NCBI RefSeq assembly: GCF_030063285.1
Contig: NZ_JASISU010000003.1
Coordinates: 372,001 to 436,000, forward strand
DNA length: 64,000 nucleotides
Origin: Pseudarthrobacter sp. PS3-L1
GTDB lineage: Bacteria; Actinomycetota; Actinomycetes; Actinomycetales; Micrococcaceae
Reading direction: 5' to 3'
Part shown: piece by piece, positions 19,104 to 26,902 of the stretch
How positions within the stretch are numbered: the first letter of the stretch is position 1
Layout of the letters: the number at the start of each line of letters is the position of its first letter
Position numbers and translations under genes: made by a program
Notes under the pieces: model-generated
Told to the model about the DNA's origin: nothing
Database searches by the model: none
What the model saw: only the letters and a program-made list of their open reading frames with translations

Positions 19104-19151
19104 GGCAGGAGACCGGCACGGCAGGAGACCGGCACGGCAGGAGACCGGCAC
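19104..19151 (+). repeat. three tandem copies of a 16-bp repeat
   Basis: Three exact head-to-tail copies of GGCAGGAGACCGGCAC fill most of the gap between the sortase stop and the next lipoprotein gene, with a partial GGC after the last copy. Each unit holds an AGGAGA ribosome-site-like core. Too short and lacking spacers to be a CRISPR array; probably a slippage product. Confidence 0.85.
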
Positions 19152-19180
19152 GGCTTATTGAGTATCAGGACAGGAACACC

Positions 19181-19825
19181 ATGAATCATCCACACCGCTG
19201 GATCAGCACACTGGCTCTTTCGACCCTGCTCCTCTCTGGCTGTGCCGCGGCAACAGGAGCCACCACCGCAGCCCCAGGAAACGAGGCCGGTACCGCCAGC
19301 GCCGCTGCTAGTACCCCAGCGGCCGGGGCCAGTCATCACGGCGGGGGATCCACCACAGCCCAGACCACCGCGCAGGGCCCCACCGAAGCGGCGCAAATGG
19401 TCTGCGGCGACGAAGTCAAAAAAGACATGGCCACCCGGCTAGGCCTACCCCAAGCCCCCCACAGCATCAGTGACTTCACCGATAAAATCTTCACCTGCAC
19501 CTACCACCTCACCGAGGGCGACTTCATCATCTCCGTGAAGGAAACCCCCGACCCAACAGCCGCGAAAACCTACTTCGAAGCCCTCCAGGTAGAAGTCCCC
19601 AACGCCACCGACATCAAAGGCCTAGAAAACCTCGGCTTCCCCGCCTACAAAAACACCGCAGGATCAGTCGTCTTCCTCAAAGACAACATGATCCTCCACG
19701 TCAACGCCACCAACATCACCACACCACTAGGCCCAGAAAAAATCACCCCCGCAGCCTTCGCCTACCAAACCGCCACCACCATCCTCGCCTGCTGGAAAGA
19801 ACACCCAGAACAAGCCACCCACTAA
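19181..19825 (+). CDS. lipoprotein of unknown function
   Basis: 214 residues with a type II signal peptide (lipobox LSGC, Cys at about residue 21), a Gly/Ala/Thr/Ser-rich linker to about 65, then a compact domain with Cys near 73, 106 and 206. The domain (SVKETPDPTAAKTYFEAL and VFLKDNMILHVNATN) resembles the DUF3558/DUF3515 style of surface lipoprotein, but I cannot assign it. From about 19430 the codons are strongly C- or A-ending with few G, unlike most neighbours. CAGGACAGG precedes the ATG. It follows the sortase gene in the same direction and may belong to the same locus. Confidence 0.75.
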   Translation: MNHPHRWISTLALSTLLLSGCAAATGATTAAPGNEAGTASAAASTPAAGASHHGGGSTTAQTTAQGPTEAAQMVCGDEVKKDMATRLGLPQAPHSISDFTDKIFTCTYHLTEGDFIISVKETPDPTAAKTYFEALQVEVPNATDIKGLENLGFPAYKNTAGSVVFLKDNMILHVNATNITTPLGPEKITPAAFAYQTATTILACWKEHPEQATH

Positions 19826-19882
19826 CCCCCACCTCCATAACGTCCAGAGAAAACGTCCAGAAAAATGTGGAAGGGTTGGAGC

Positions 19883-21208
19883 ATGAATGCCAGCCCTACC
19901 TTCTCTCCCCCGTGTGGCCCGATCACAGGATGGCAGGACGGAGCCGTCCTCCGAGCTACCGGGATCCCCTACGCGGAAGCAGCGCGGTTCAAGCCGCCGG
20001 CGCCACGGCCCGACTGGACCGAAACGTACCCGGCAACCGAACTCTCGCCAGCATGCCCACAGGGTCCTGTGCCATTCCTCGACGAGGTGCTGGGGACGCA
20101 CTACGGTGAACTTCCGGGCAGCGAGGACTGCCAGAGACTCTCCATCACCATGCCTGGTGACCTTCAGGACGGCGAGCGCCTGCCCGTCATGGTGTGGCTC
20201 CATGGCGGCTCCTACACCACGGGGTCCGGAGACCTGGCGATTTTCAAGCCCAATGCGCTGGTGAGTGAAAATCGTGTCGTCGTCGTCTCGGTCACCTACC
20301 GTCTTGGACTTTTTGGCTACCTGGGCACGTCCCAGGGACGCCCGGCTAACCTGGGTCTCTTGGACCAGCTTGAGGCGTTCCGCTGGGTCCAGCGGAACAT
20401 TGCGGCGTTCGGCGGAGATCCAGGCTGTGTGACGGCGTTTGGACAATCAGCCGGTGGTGACGCCGTGGCCCACCTGATGGCAATCCCGGAGGCCCCCAAG
20501 CTATTTCAACGGGCCATCATACAAAGCGCTCCTCTGGGGATCACCCGCGGGAGGGCAAAAATGAATGCTGCAATGGCTGTGGCGGCAGAAGCTGTCACCG
20601 AAGACACCCCGATGCTCGAAGTAGTGGAGCGCGAAGCCCAGGTCACCCACACTGCCCGGCGCTTCGGCCTGCTGGCTGCCATGCCCTTCGGAATCCAGTA
20701 TGGCCATGCGCCACTCCCCCCGGAAGAAGATATCGATGCTGCCTGGGACGCCACCGCGCCCGGGATTCAGGTGCTGATTGGCCATACGTCGGAGGAATCC
20801 CGGCTTTTCCTGCCCCGCAACAAGGTCTTGGGCCACGTGGCAAAGGTTCCCGTCCTTGGCCCCCTCGCTGTTAAGGCTGTGGACCGCATCATCACGGAGG
20901 CAGTTTACGGCCGCGCGTCACGCGCGTTCGCCAAGCGCCACGCGAAGGCAGGCGGCAGGGCCAACAGGTACATGCTGTCCTGGAGTGCACCCGGGAATAT
21001 TTACGGCGCCGCGCACACAGTGGACCTTCCACTACTCCTGGGCGACGAAGATACTTGGCGTGGTGCGGGCCTGCTTGAGGGTGCGACCTGGGCAGAGATT
21101 AACGCCACCGGATACCTGATGCGCAACGTCTGGGCCAGCTTTGCCCGCAACGGCACCCTGGGTGGACCAGCAGGAGTTCCTGGGACACTCAAGCTCCGGG
21201 CCCCCTGA
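19883..21208 (+). CDS. carboxylesterase, type B family
   Basis: 441 residues, somewhat short for the usual 480-520. The oxyanion region MVWLHGGSYTTGSGD and the nucleophile elbow FGQSAGGD (Ser near residue 197) are clear, EDCQRLSITMP is the family's EDCLxLN region, and GAAHTVDLPLL holds the probable catalytic His. No signal peptide, so probably cytoplasmic. The ATG at 19883 is chosen over 19865 because GAAGGGTTGGA lies just upstream. Hydrolyses carboxylic esters; natural substrate unknown. The DUF429 GTG begins immediately after the stop. Confidence 0.88.
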   Translation: MNASPTFSPPCGPITGWQDGAVLRATGIPYAEAARFKPPAPRPDWTETYPATELSPACPQGPVPFLDEVLGTHYGELPGSEDCQRLSITMPGDLQDGERLPVMVWLHGGSYTTGSGDLAIFKPNALVSENRVVVVSVTYRLGLFGYLGTSQGRPANLGLLDQLEAFRWVQRNIAAFGGDPGCVTAFGQSAGGDAVAHLMAIPEAPKLFQRAIIQSAPLGITRGRAKMNAAMAVAAEAVTEDTPMLEVVEREAQVTHTARRFGLLAAMPFGIQYGHAPLPPEEDIDAAWDATAPGIQVLIGHTSEESRLFLPRNKVLGHVAKVPVLGPLAVKAVDRIITEAVYGRASRAFAKRHAKAGGRANRYMLSWSAPGNIYGAAHTVDLPLLLGDEDTWRGAGLLEGATWAEINATGYLMRNVWASFARNGTLGGPAGVPGTLKLRAP

Positions 21209-21958
21209 GTGCGGACAGTAGGGGTAGACCTCGCGGCCGCCACGAAGAAGACAGCAGCTGCTGCCGTGGAGTGGACTGACGGCCGTGCGCGCCTTGTGCA
21301 TCTGGAGTTGGAGGTCACGGACCAGGACATTGTTGACCTTTTCGCTGGGGCTGCCATGACTGGGATTGACTGCCCGGTGGGATGGCCTGATGCATTCCTG
21401 CCGTTCATCACCGGACACCTCACCGGAGATCCGCAGCACGTCCTGGATCATGACGGCATTGCCGGACGCCGCTTGCTGGCCTATCGCGAAACGGACAGGT
21501 TTGTTACGGCGCAGACCAAGCTCATCCCTTTGAGTGTCTCGGCCGACAGGCTGGCACACCCGGCCATGCGGTGTGCAGTCATCCAGGCGAAAATTGCCCA
21601 GGACCACCAGCGCCAACCCCGCGATGGATCCGGACGGCTGGCGGAGGTCTACCCAGCTGCTTCCCTCAAGATTTGGGGGCTGACAGCGCGTGGCTACAAG
21701 GGACGCGGCGTGGACGAAGCCGGGCGACTGGCAGCCCTGGTAACCGCGCTGGAGTCACTGGCGCCATGGCTGGACCTCAACGGACACCAGAGCAAGCTCC
21801 GGGCCTCCGATGATCTCTTTGACGCCGTCGTAGCGGCCCTGGCAGCCCGCGCCGTAGCCCTTGGAATCACCCTCCGGCCAGACGAACATCACGCAGGTCC
21901 AGCACTGACCGAAGGCTGGATCCACCTGCCCACCGGCACTCTTGACGACCTCAGATAA
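21209..21958 (+). CDS. DUF429 domain protein (predicted RNase H-like fold)
   Basis: 249 residues. TVGVDLAAATKKTAAAAVEW at the start, the acidic strand MTGIDCPVGWPDAF and LRASDDLFDAVVAALAARAV near the end fit DUF429, whose conserved acids suggest an RNase H-like nuclease fold. The GTG directly abuts the esterase TGA, so it is probably co-transcribed and coupled. Biological role unknown. Cytoplasmic. Confidence 0.78.
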   Translation: MRTVGVDLAAATKKTAAAAVEWTDGRARLVHLELEVTDQDIVDLFAGAAMTGIDCPVGWPDAFLPFITGHLTGDPQHVLDHDGIAGRRLLAYRETDRFVTAQTKLIPLSVSADRLAHPAMRCAVIQAKIAQDHQRQPRDGSGRLAEVYPAASLKIWGLTARGYKGRGVDEAGRLAALVTALESLAPWLDLNGHQSKLRASDDLFDAVVAALAARAVALGITLRPDEHHAGPALTEGWIHLPTGTLDDLR

Positions 21959-22011
21959 TGCCTGGATCTACCCCTTGCCCGATCCCTGCCACCGGGTAAT
22001 GTTGTCCCAGA

Positions 22012-22611
22012 ATGTTCACACTGACCATCAACCAAACGGATAGCAGACGCGATGGCGACTGCGTGCCGCAGCTCCTGAAAGACCTGCGGCACATTCCTGC
22101 GCGCCTGGATTTTGACCGGTCCGTGGAAGATGAAGTGCAGGGCATCGTGGACTCCCCGGACCAGGCCGTGGACGTGGCGCTGGTTGCCCTGCGCAGTGGA
22201 AACTGGTTTGTGGGCCTTGGAGTTGGACCAGTCAACGAGCCACTGCCGAACCAGATCAAGGACGCTTCCGGGCACGGCCTCGTTTATGCCCGCCGCGCTG
22301 TCGACCGGCTACGCAGCGGCAGGGACCGCATCCCGGTTGCCGTCGAGGGCCCGCTTCCTGACATTGCCTCAGAATCGGAGGCTGTATTGCGGCTGCTTGG
22401 GCACATCGTCAGTTCCCGTAGCTCAGCCGAATGGCGAGTCCTTGACCTCCTAACTCCGGGTGTCCGCGGGCAGCAGAAGTTTGTTGCGCAGGAGTTGGGC
22501 ATCACGGCGCAGGCCGTCAGCAAGGCAATGTCCCGGGCGCAATGGGCAGAAGAACACGCCGCGAGGCCTGCAGCAGCACGGCTGCTTTCCCTCATCCTTG
22601 AGGTTCGCTGA
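22012..22611 (+). CDS. SatD-like protein with C-terminal helix-turn-helix
   Basis: 199 residues. The N-terminal part carries TDSRR, SVEDEVQGIV, GLGVGPV and GHGLVYARRAVDRL in the order seen in SatD family proteins. The end (KFVAQELGITAQAVSKAMSRAQW) is a clear helix-turn-helix. It may therefore be a small-molecule-sensing DNA-binding protein. It lies 53 bp after the DUF429 gene on the same strand. Family assignment is from remembered motifs and is tentative. Confidence 0.6.
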   Translation: MFTLTINQTDSRRDGDCVPQLLKDLRHIPARLDFDRSVEDEVQGIVDSPDQAVDVALVALRSGNWFVGLGVGPVNEPLPNQIKDASGHGLVYARRAVDRLRSGRDRIPVAVEGPLPDIASESEAVLRLLGHIVSSRSSAEWRVLDLLTPGVRGQQKFVAQELGITAQAVSKAMSRAQWAEEHAARPAAARLLSLILEVR

Positions 22612-22752
22612 CCGTCGAGGGCTCCGTGGCGGGCTCGCTACCGCGGTCCGTGGCGTACACAGTAGGATTGGCAACACCCTGACATGCGCGTGCCCGCCCT
22701 GCCAGGCCAACAAGCACTGACTCCACCGCCTCATCCAGCGAAAGGACTGCCC

Positions 22753-23382
22753 ATGCTCTCGCGCGGCTTCCTTCGCCTGGCCAGGACAGCGTTGGTGACG
22801 GCGTTGATCATCGGGTTCGCGGCTGGCGGTCACCGGATTGCCGGCGGAGTCCTCCCGCACCCGGCAATCGTTGCGGCCCTGTGCTCCCTCACGCTCCTGC
22901 CCGTCATGCTGGCCACACGGCGTAGGCTCTCCTTCACAGTGCTGACTGCACTGTTGGGCGGCGGACAGTATTTCCTGCACTGGGCCTTTACAGCACTCTC
23001 GGTCTCCATGCCTCAGCCAGCGCAGTCGCTAGCCGGCCACGCGGGCCTTGGGCACGCGGGGAGTCACGACGTCGGCCCGGCGACATTCGCGGCGCTGGGC
23101 ACCGCCCTGGGGGTAGCTCCGCCGTCGCACGGCCATCACCAGATGTTCGCCGCCCATGCCCTGGCGACAGTGGCCACGGCGTTACTGCTGGCGTTCGGCG
23201 AGCGTGCACTGTGGACAATGGCGGCCTGGCTCCGTCCCCTCGTAGACCTGCCACGCCCCGCCCCTCTTCTTGCGACGCCCACCTCGGTTCCGGCGCTGAT
23301 TGAAGCGGCCCCGCGGCGTCGTAGGGTCCTGCTGTCCCTACCTGCCTGGCGTGGTCCCCCGGACGCACTGGCCGCCCCCTGA
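22753..23382 (+). CDS. His-rich membrane protein, putative metal-related
   Basis: 209 residues with four hydrophobic segments: about 10-30, 35-50, 58-75 and 130-155. A loop rich in His and Gly (AGHAGLGHAGSHD, then PSHGHHQMFAAHAL) is likely extracytoplasmic and suited to binding Cu or Zn. The C-terminal 50 residues are Pro/Arg-rich. AAAGGA lies 6 bp before the ATG. It precedes YcnI and PepSY genes on the same strand, a combination linked to copper handling in actinobacteria; that role here is inference. Confidence 0.65.
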   Translation: MLSRGFLRLARTALVTALIIGFAAGGHRIAGGVLPHPAIVAALCSLTLLPVMLATRRRLSFTVLTALLGGGQYFLHWAFTALSVSMPQPAQSLAGHAGLGHAGSHDVGPATFAALGTALGVAPPSHGHHQMFAAHALATVATALLLAFGERALWTMAAWLRPLVDLPRPAPLLATPTSVPALIEAAPRRRRVLLSLPAWRGPPDALAAP

Positions 23383-23483
23383 CCACCCACATCGCGAAGT
23401 ACTGCGCAGGGATGGCGGGCCGGCCAGTTTTCAGCTGACCCTCCCAATACTTTCCTGACTGCTTTGCGAAAGGCTCTTCCGCC

Positions 23484-24203
23484 ATGACTTCTTCACGTCG
23501 CCGCGCCCTCATGGGCTCCTCTGCCGCACTCCTCGCTGCAGGCCTGCTGGGACTTACCGCGCCCGCTGCCTCCGCCCACGTCCGGGTGGTACCTGCGAAC
23601 CCGGTCGCAGGGGGCTACAGCCAGCTCACCTTTTCCGTTCCCAACGAGTCCGCCACGGCCAAGACAAACTCCATTGAGGTAAGTCTGCCCACCGAGACTC
23701 CTCTGACGTCCGTCTCGGTGCGCCCCATGGACGGCTGGACAGCAACTGTGACCACCAGCGATTTGCCGGCGCCTGTAACCATGAACGGCGCCACCATCAC
23801 CAAGGCCCCGAGCTCCGTCAAGTGGACAGCAGACGAAGCCCATCAGATCGGGCCGAACGAATACCAGCAGTTTGCAATTTCCGTAGGTGTCCTGCCCGAC
23901 GCCGGAACCACCCTGGTGCTGCCGACCGTCCAGACCTACACAGACGGTGAAGTTGCAACGTGGGACGAAGCAGCCGTTGAAGGACAGCCGGAACCGGAGA
24001 ACCCAGCACCCTCTTTTGTCACCGAAGCTGCAGCACCCACAGCGGCCGAGCCTGCGGCCACACCTGAGTCCAGTAACAAAACCGGCACACCAGCAGTTGC
24101 CTGGTGGGGACTTGCCGCAGGCCTTGTGGGCCTCGGCGCCGGTATCACTGCGCTGATCCGCAGCAGGCCGGCAACCGCCGCGCCGCGCTCCACCGGCAAG
24201 TAG
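23484..24203 (+). CDS. YcnI family copper-binding protein (DUF1775)
   Basis: 239 residues. The signal peptide ends at ASA-HVRVVP, so the mature N-terminus is His-32, matching the monohistidine-brace Cu site known for B. subtilis YcnI. The domain continues with GYSQLTFSVPNES, VSVRPMDGW and ITKAPSSVKWTA, where a conserved Trp completes the site. A Pro/Ala/Thr linker and a C-terminal helix (AVAWWGLAAGLVGLGAG) anchor it outside the membrane. The PepSY gene starts 11 bp downstream. Confidence 0.88.
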   Translation: MTSSRRRALMGSSAALLAAGLLGLTAPAASAHVRVVPANPVAGGYSQLTFSVPNESATAKTNSIEVSLPTETPLTSVSVRPMDGWTATVTTSDLPAPVTMNGATITKAPSSVKWTADEAHQIGPNEYQQFAISVGVLPDAGTTLVLPTVQTYTDGEVATWDEAAVEGQPEPENPAPSFVTEAAAPTAAEPAATPESSNKTGTPAVAWWGLAAGLVGLGAGITALIRSRPATAAPRSTGK

Positions 24204-24214
24204 GGACAACTCGC

Positions 24215-25753
24215 GTGTCCGTCCTCATCCCTCCACGCGATTTAGGACAGCACGGCCCAGCCGCTGGACCGACACCGGCACCATCCGCCGGCTCGGGCTG
24301 GTTCCGCGCGTTCCTGCTGCGCCTGCACTTCTACGCCGGAATCCTTGCTGCGCCGTTCCTGCTTGTTGCTGCCGTCTCCGGTGGTCTCTATGCCATGACC
24401 CCCCAGCTGGAAAAGGCGTTGTACCCCACGGAGCTGCACGTCCCCGCCGTTACGCAGCCGCTTTCCCTTGCAGAGCAGGTCTCTGCGGCGGTGGTTGCTG
24501 CAGAAGGCGCAACGCCGGTAAAGGTTAGGCCGGCGCCAGGTCCGGAAGACACAACGAGGGTACTCTTCGCTGACCCCACGCTGGGTGAATCTCAACTGCG
24601 GACCGTCTTCGTCAATCCGGAAACAGCCGAGATCCGTGGGGACCTGCCAACGTACGGCAGCAGCGGATCCCTGCCGCTGCGGACCTGGATTTCAACCCTG
24701 CACCGTTCCCTGCATCTTGGTGAGGCTGGCCGCATCTACAGTGAGCTGGCCGCATCATGGCTCTGGGTTGTTGCCCTGGGCGGTTTTGCTCTCTGGATCG
24801 ATCGGCTCCTGCGCCGCCGGGGACCAAGGGCTCAGGCCACTGGCCTGGGCAGCGGCACGAGCGCGACAGGGTCCCCGGCAAACAATCCGGCTCCCGGTGC
24901 CGGAGTGAGCGCTACGGGCACAAAGGGCAAACAACGCACCGGCAGGGCCCGCATGGCCTGGCTCCACGGAACACTGGGAACAGTACTTCTGGTGGGTTTC
25001 ATGTTCCTTTCGGCCACGGGGCTTTCTTGGTCCGCCCAGGCTGGCGGAAACATTGGCACACTGCGCAGCGTGATGGGCTGGGAAACACCTGTGGTCTCCA
25101 CCTCGCTTTCCGGCGCAGCGGCCCAATCAGGCGCGCACGCTGGTCACGGCGGGAGCACTGCCGCTGCAGTGGAGGCAACTGCAACGCCTGCGGAATTTGA
25201 TACCGTCCTGGGCGCAGCGAGGGCCAGCATCATCAGCTCGCCCATGGTGGACATCAGGCCACCGGCTTCTGCGGGCAAGGCCTGGACCTTCACGGAAGTA
25301 GGCCGGCAATGGCCCGCAACGGCAAGCGTCGTGGCAGTCGATGGCACCACCGGTGAGATTACCAGCACCGCAGACTTCAGCGAGTTTGGCCTGATGGCAA
25401 AGCTGACCAACTGGACTATTGCGGCCCACATGGGCATCTTGTTTGGCCTGGCCAACCAATTGGTGCTCCTAGGAGTCGCCGCCGGCCTGGCTGTGATGGT
25501 GGTCCTGGGTTACATGATGTGGTGGAAGCGCAGGCCCATCCGCGGCAGTTCGTGGGCCTTGGGCCGTCCCGCCCCGCGCGGCGCGTTCCGCCGGGGTAGC
25601 TGGCTGGGCATCCTGGCCGTCATTACCGTCATGGTGGGGCTGGGCTTCGCGCTGCCGCTCCTGGGCTGGTCGCTCCTGATCTTCCTGGGCATTGACCTGG
25701 CCATCGGTTTCGTAAAATCACGACGCCGGAGGGCATCCAGCATCGCCGTTTGA
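24215..25753 (+). CDS. PepSY domain membrane protein
   Basis: 512 residues with four main membrane helices (about 28-52, 168-190, 235-255, 390-415) plus a helical pair near 445-485, and PepSY-type periplasmic regions. RLHFYAGILAAPFLLVAAVSGGLYA and LHRSLHLGE carry His in the positions seen in PepSY-TM (PiuB/YcnJ-neighbour) proteins. A loop with SGAHAGHGG may bind metal. The GTG at 24215 follows AGGGA and lies 11 bp past ycnI, whereas the longer frame overlaps it by 100 bp. Probably acts with YcnI in copper or heme/iron handling. Confidence 0.82.
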   Translation: MSVLIPPRDLGQHGPAAGPTPAPSAGSGWFRAFLLRLHFYAGILAAPFLLVAAVSGGLYAMTPQLEKALYPTELHVPAVTQPLSLAEQVSAAVVAAEGATPVKVRPAPGPEDTTRVLFADPTLGESQLRTVFVNPETAEIRGDLPTYGSSGSLPLRTWISTLHRSLHLGEAGRIYSELAASWLWVVALGGFALWIDRLLRRRGPRAQATGLGSGTSATGSPANNPAPGAGVSATGTKGKQRTGRARMAWLHGTLGTVLLVGFMFLSATGLSWSAQAGGNIGTLRSVMGWETPVVSTSLSGAAAQSGAHAGHGGSTAAAVEATATPAEFDTVLGAARASIISSPMVDIRPPASAGKAWTFTEVGRQWPATASVVAVDGTTGEITSTADFSEFGLMAKLTNWTIAAHMGILFGLANQLVLLGVAAGLAVMVVLGYMMWWKRRPIRGSSWALGRPAPRGAFRRGSWLGILAVITVMVGLGFALPLLGWSLLIFLGIDLAIGFVKSRRRRASSIAV

Positions 25754-25785
25754 CTGGTCATCGCAGCACCGGAAGCTGAACTACC

Positions 25786-25826
25786 AGGCAGCCGGACAGC
25801 CACCTCGTGTGGCTGTCCGGCTGCCT
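25786..25826. terminator. bidirectional terminator between convergent genes
   Basis: Perfect 18-bp arms (AGGCAGCCGGACAGCCAC and complement) with a 5-base loop CTCGT, between the PepSY gene (+) and the HAD gene (-). A TTCTT tract follows on the plus strand. Confidence 0.85.
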
Positions 25827-25838
25827 TCTTCTTTGTGG

Positions 25839-26681
25839 CTACAGGAGACCGCGCAACACCACGGCGGCGCCGTCGTCGTATACCGAGTGCGTAACTTCGT
25901 CGGCGGCATCAACTACTTCCTGCGGAGCCTGGCCCATGGCCACACCGCGGCCCGCCCAGGCAAGCATCTCAATGTCATTACGGCCATCCCCCAAGGCCAC
26001 CGTGTGCCTGGGATGAATTCCGAGCCTTGCGCGGAGATCCTCCAGTGCGCTGGCCTTTGTCACGCCAGCAGCAGCAATGTCCAGCCATGCTGTCCACCCC
26101 ACAGAGTAGGTGACGCCGGAAAGCCCAATCTCGGTGATGACCTGGGTGAACTCTTCAGGCGTGTTGTCCGCGCTGAAGACGACCACCCGGACGGCGACGG
26201 CGTCCAGCAGGGTTGCAAAGTCCACTCCGATGGCCTCGACGCCAAAGCTGGCATCTTCAAAGCGCTCGGTGGCCAGGAAGTTACCCTCGCCGTCCTCGAG
26301 GGCGTACTTGGCGTTTGGCAGCTTCTCCCGGAGGGCGCGGAGGGCAGGCGCGGGGTCAAAAGTGGATTTGCTGATGATCTCATAGCCATCCGGGAGCGTC
26401 CGGTCCAGGCGGAGGGTTACGCCGCCATTGCAGCAGACGGCATACCCGCGTTCAACCCCGATCTTCTCAATAATGGGCAACGTCGCATTTAGTGAACGGC
26501 CGGTGGCAATCATGACCTCATGGCCTGCGGCAACCACTGCCTGCGCCGCCTCACGGACAGCGTCGCTCATGACGCCGTCGTGGTCCACCAGGGTCCCGTC
26601 AACGTCCAATGCCACCAGAAGCGTCTGGGTCCCGCGCCGGTCGTCGATGCCGGAGACTGTGTATTCAGTCGAAATAGTCAT
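25839..26681 (-). CDS. Cof-type HAD hydrolase
   Basis: 280 residues. HAD motif I is DVDGTLVD near residue 25, motif II is IATGRS, and motif III/IV is the GDGRNDIEMLAWAG block, with a C2B cap between: the Cof/YidA-like sugar-phosphate phosphatase layout. Start ATG 26681 is preferred over GTG 26705. A similar enzyme lies at 51955-52776. The upstream gap to serS holds an unusual palindrome and a DnaA box. Substrate unknown. Confidence 0.88.
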   Translation of the reverse strand: MTISTEYTVSGIDDRRGTQTLLVALDVDGTLVDHDGVMSDAVREAAQAVVAAGHEVMIATGRSLNATLPIIEKIGVERGYAVCCNGGVTLRLDRTLPDGYEIISKSTFDPAPALRALREKLPNAKYALEDGEGNFLATERFEDASFGVEAIGVDFATLLDAVAVRVVVFSADNTPEEFTQVITEIGLSGVTYSVGWTAWLDIAAAGVTKASALEDLRARLGIHPRHTVALGDGRNDIEMLAWAGRGVAMGQAPQEVVDAADEVTHSVYDDGAAVVLRGLL

Positions 26682-26748
26682 TGATCCAGTATCGCAACGG
26701 CGCACGCATATCGCCTAGGATCCAGGCCACAGGCTCCGTTAACTTGCG

Positions 26749-26804
26749 GTAAATATTCACAGGCTGCCCACACTGTGAATATTTACCTTTGCTGGTTATC
26801 CACA
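26749..26804. promoter_or_regulatory. AT-rich palindrome with DnaA-box-like elements
   Basis: Perfect 14-bp inverted arms (GTAAATATTCACAG at 26749-26762 and complement at 26773-26786) with a 10-base spacer. Each arm contains a near DnaA box (ATATTCACA, one mismatch to TTATNCACA), in opposite orientations. A perfect DnaA box TTATCCACA follows at 26796-26804. The AT-rich block stands out in the GC-rich region. It could be a DnaA binding cluster or an operator for the HAD gene read leftward from 26681. Confidence 0.6.
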
Positions 26805-26846
26805 GAGCCGCAACGTTTGGCAGAGGCTCAGCGGCAGAAACAGCAA

Positions 26847-26880
26847 CGGCCGCCGCCCCCTTTAGCGGGTGCGGCGGCCG
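26847..26880 (-). terminator. hairpin terminator after serS
   Basis: 10-bp perfect arms (CGGCCGCCGC and complement) around a 14-base loop, 22 bp beyond the serS stop on the minus strand. No long T-tract, as is common in high-GC genomes. Confidence 0.6.
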
Positions 26881-26902
26881 TGTGGGTCCCGTCCGGGTGG
26901 GA

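Noticed and set aside
19104-19151. Tandem repeats as a CRISPR array
   Set aside because: Copies are directly adjacent with no spacers, only three units, and no cas genes are near.
26749-26804. Palindrome as the chromosomal origin
   Set aside because: Only three DnaA-like boxes and no dnaA, dnaN or rpmH nearby.
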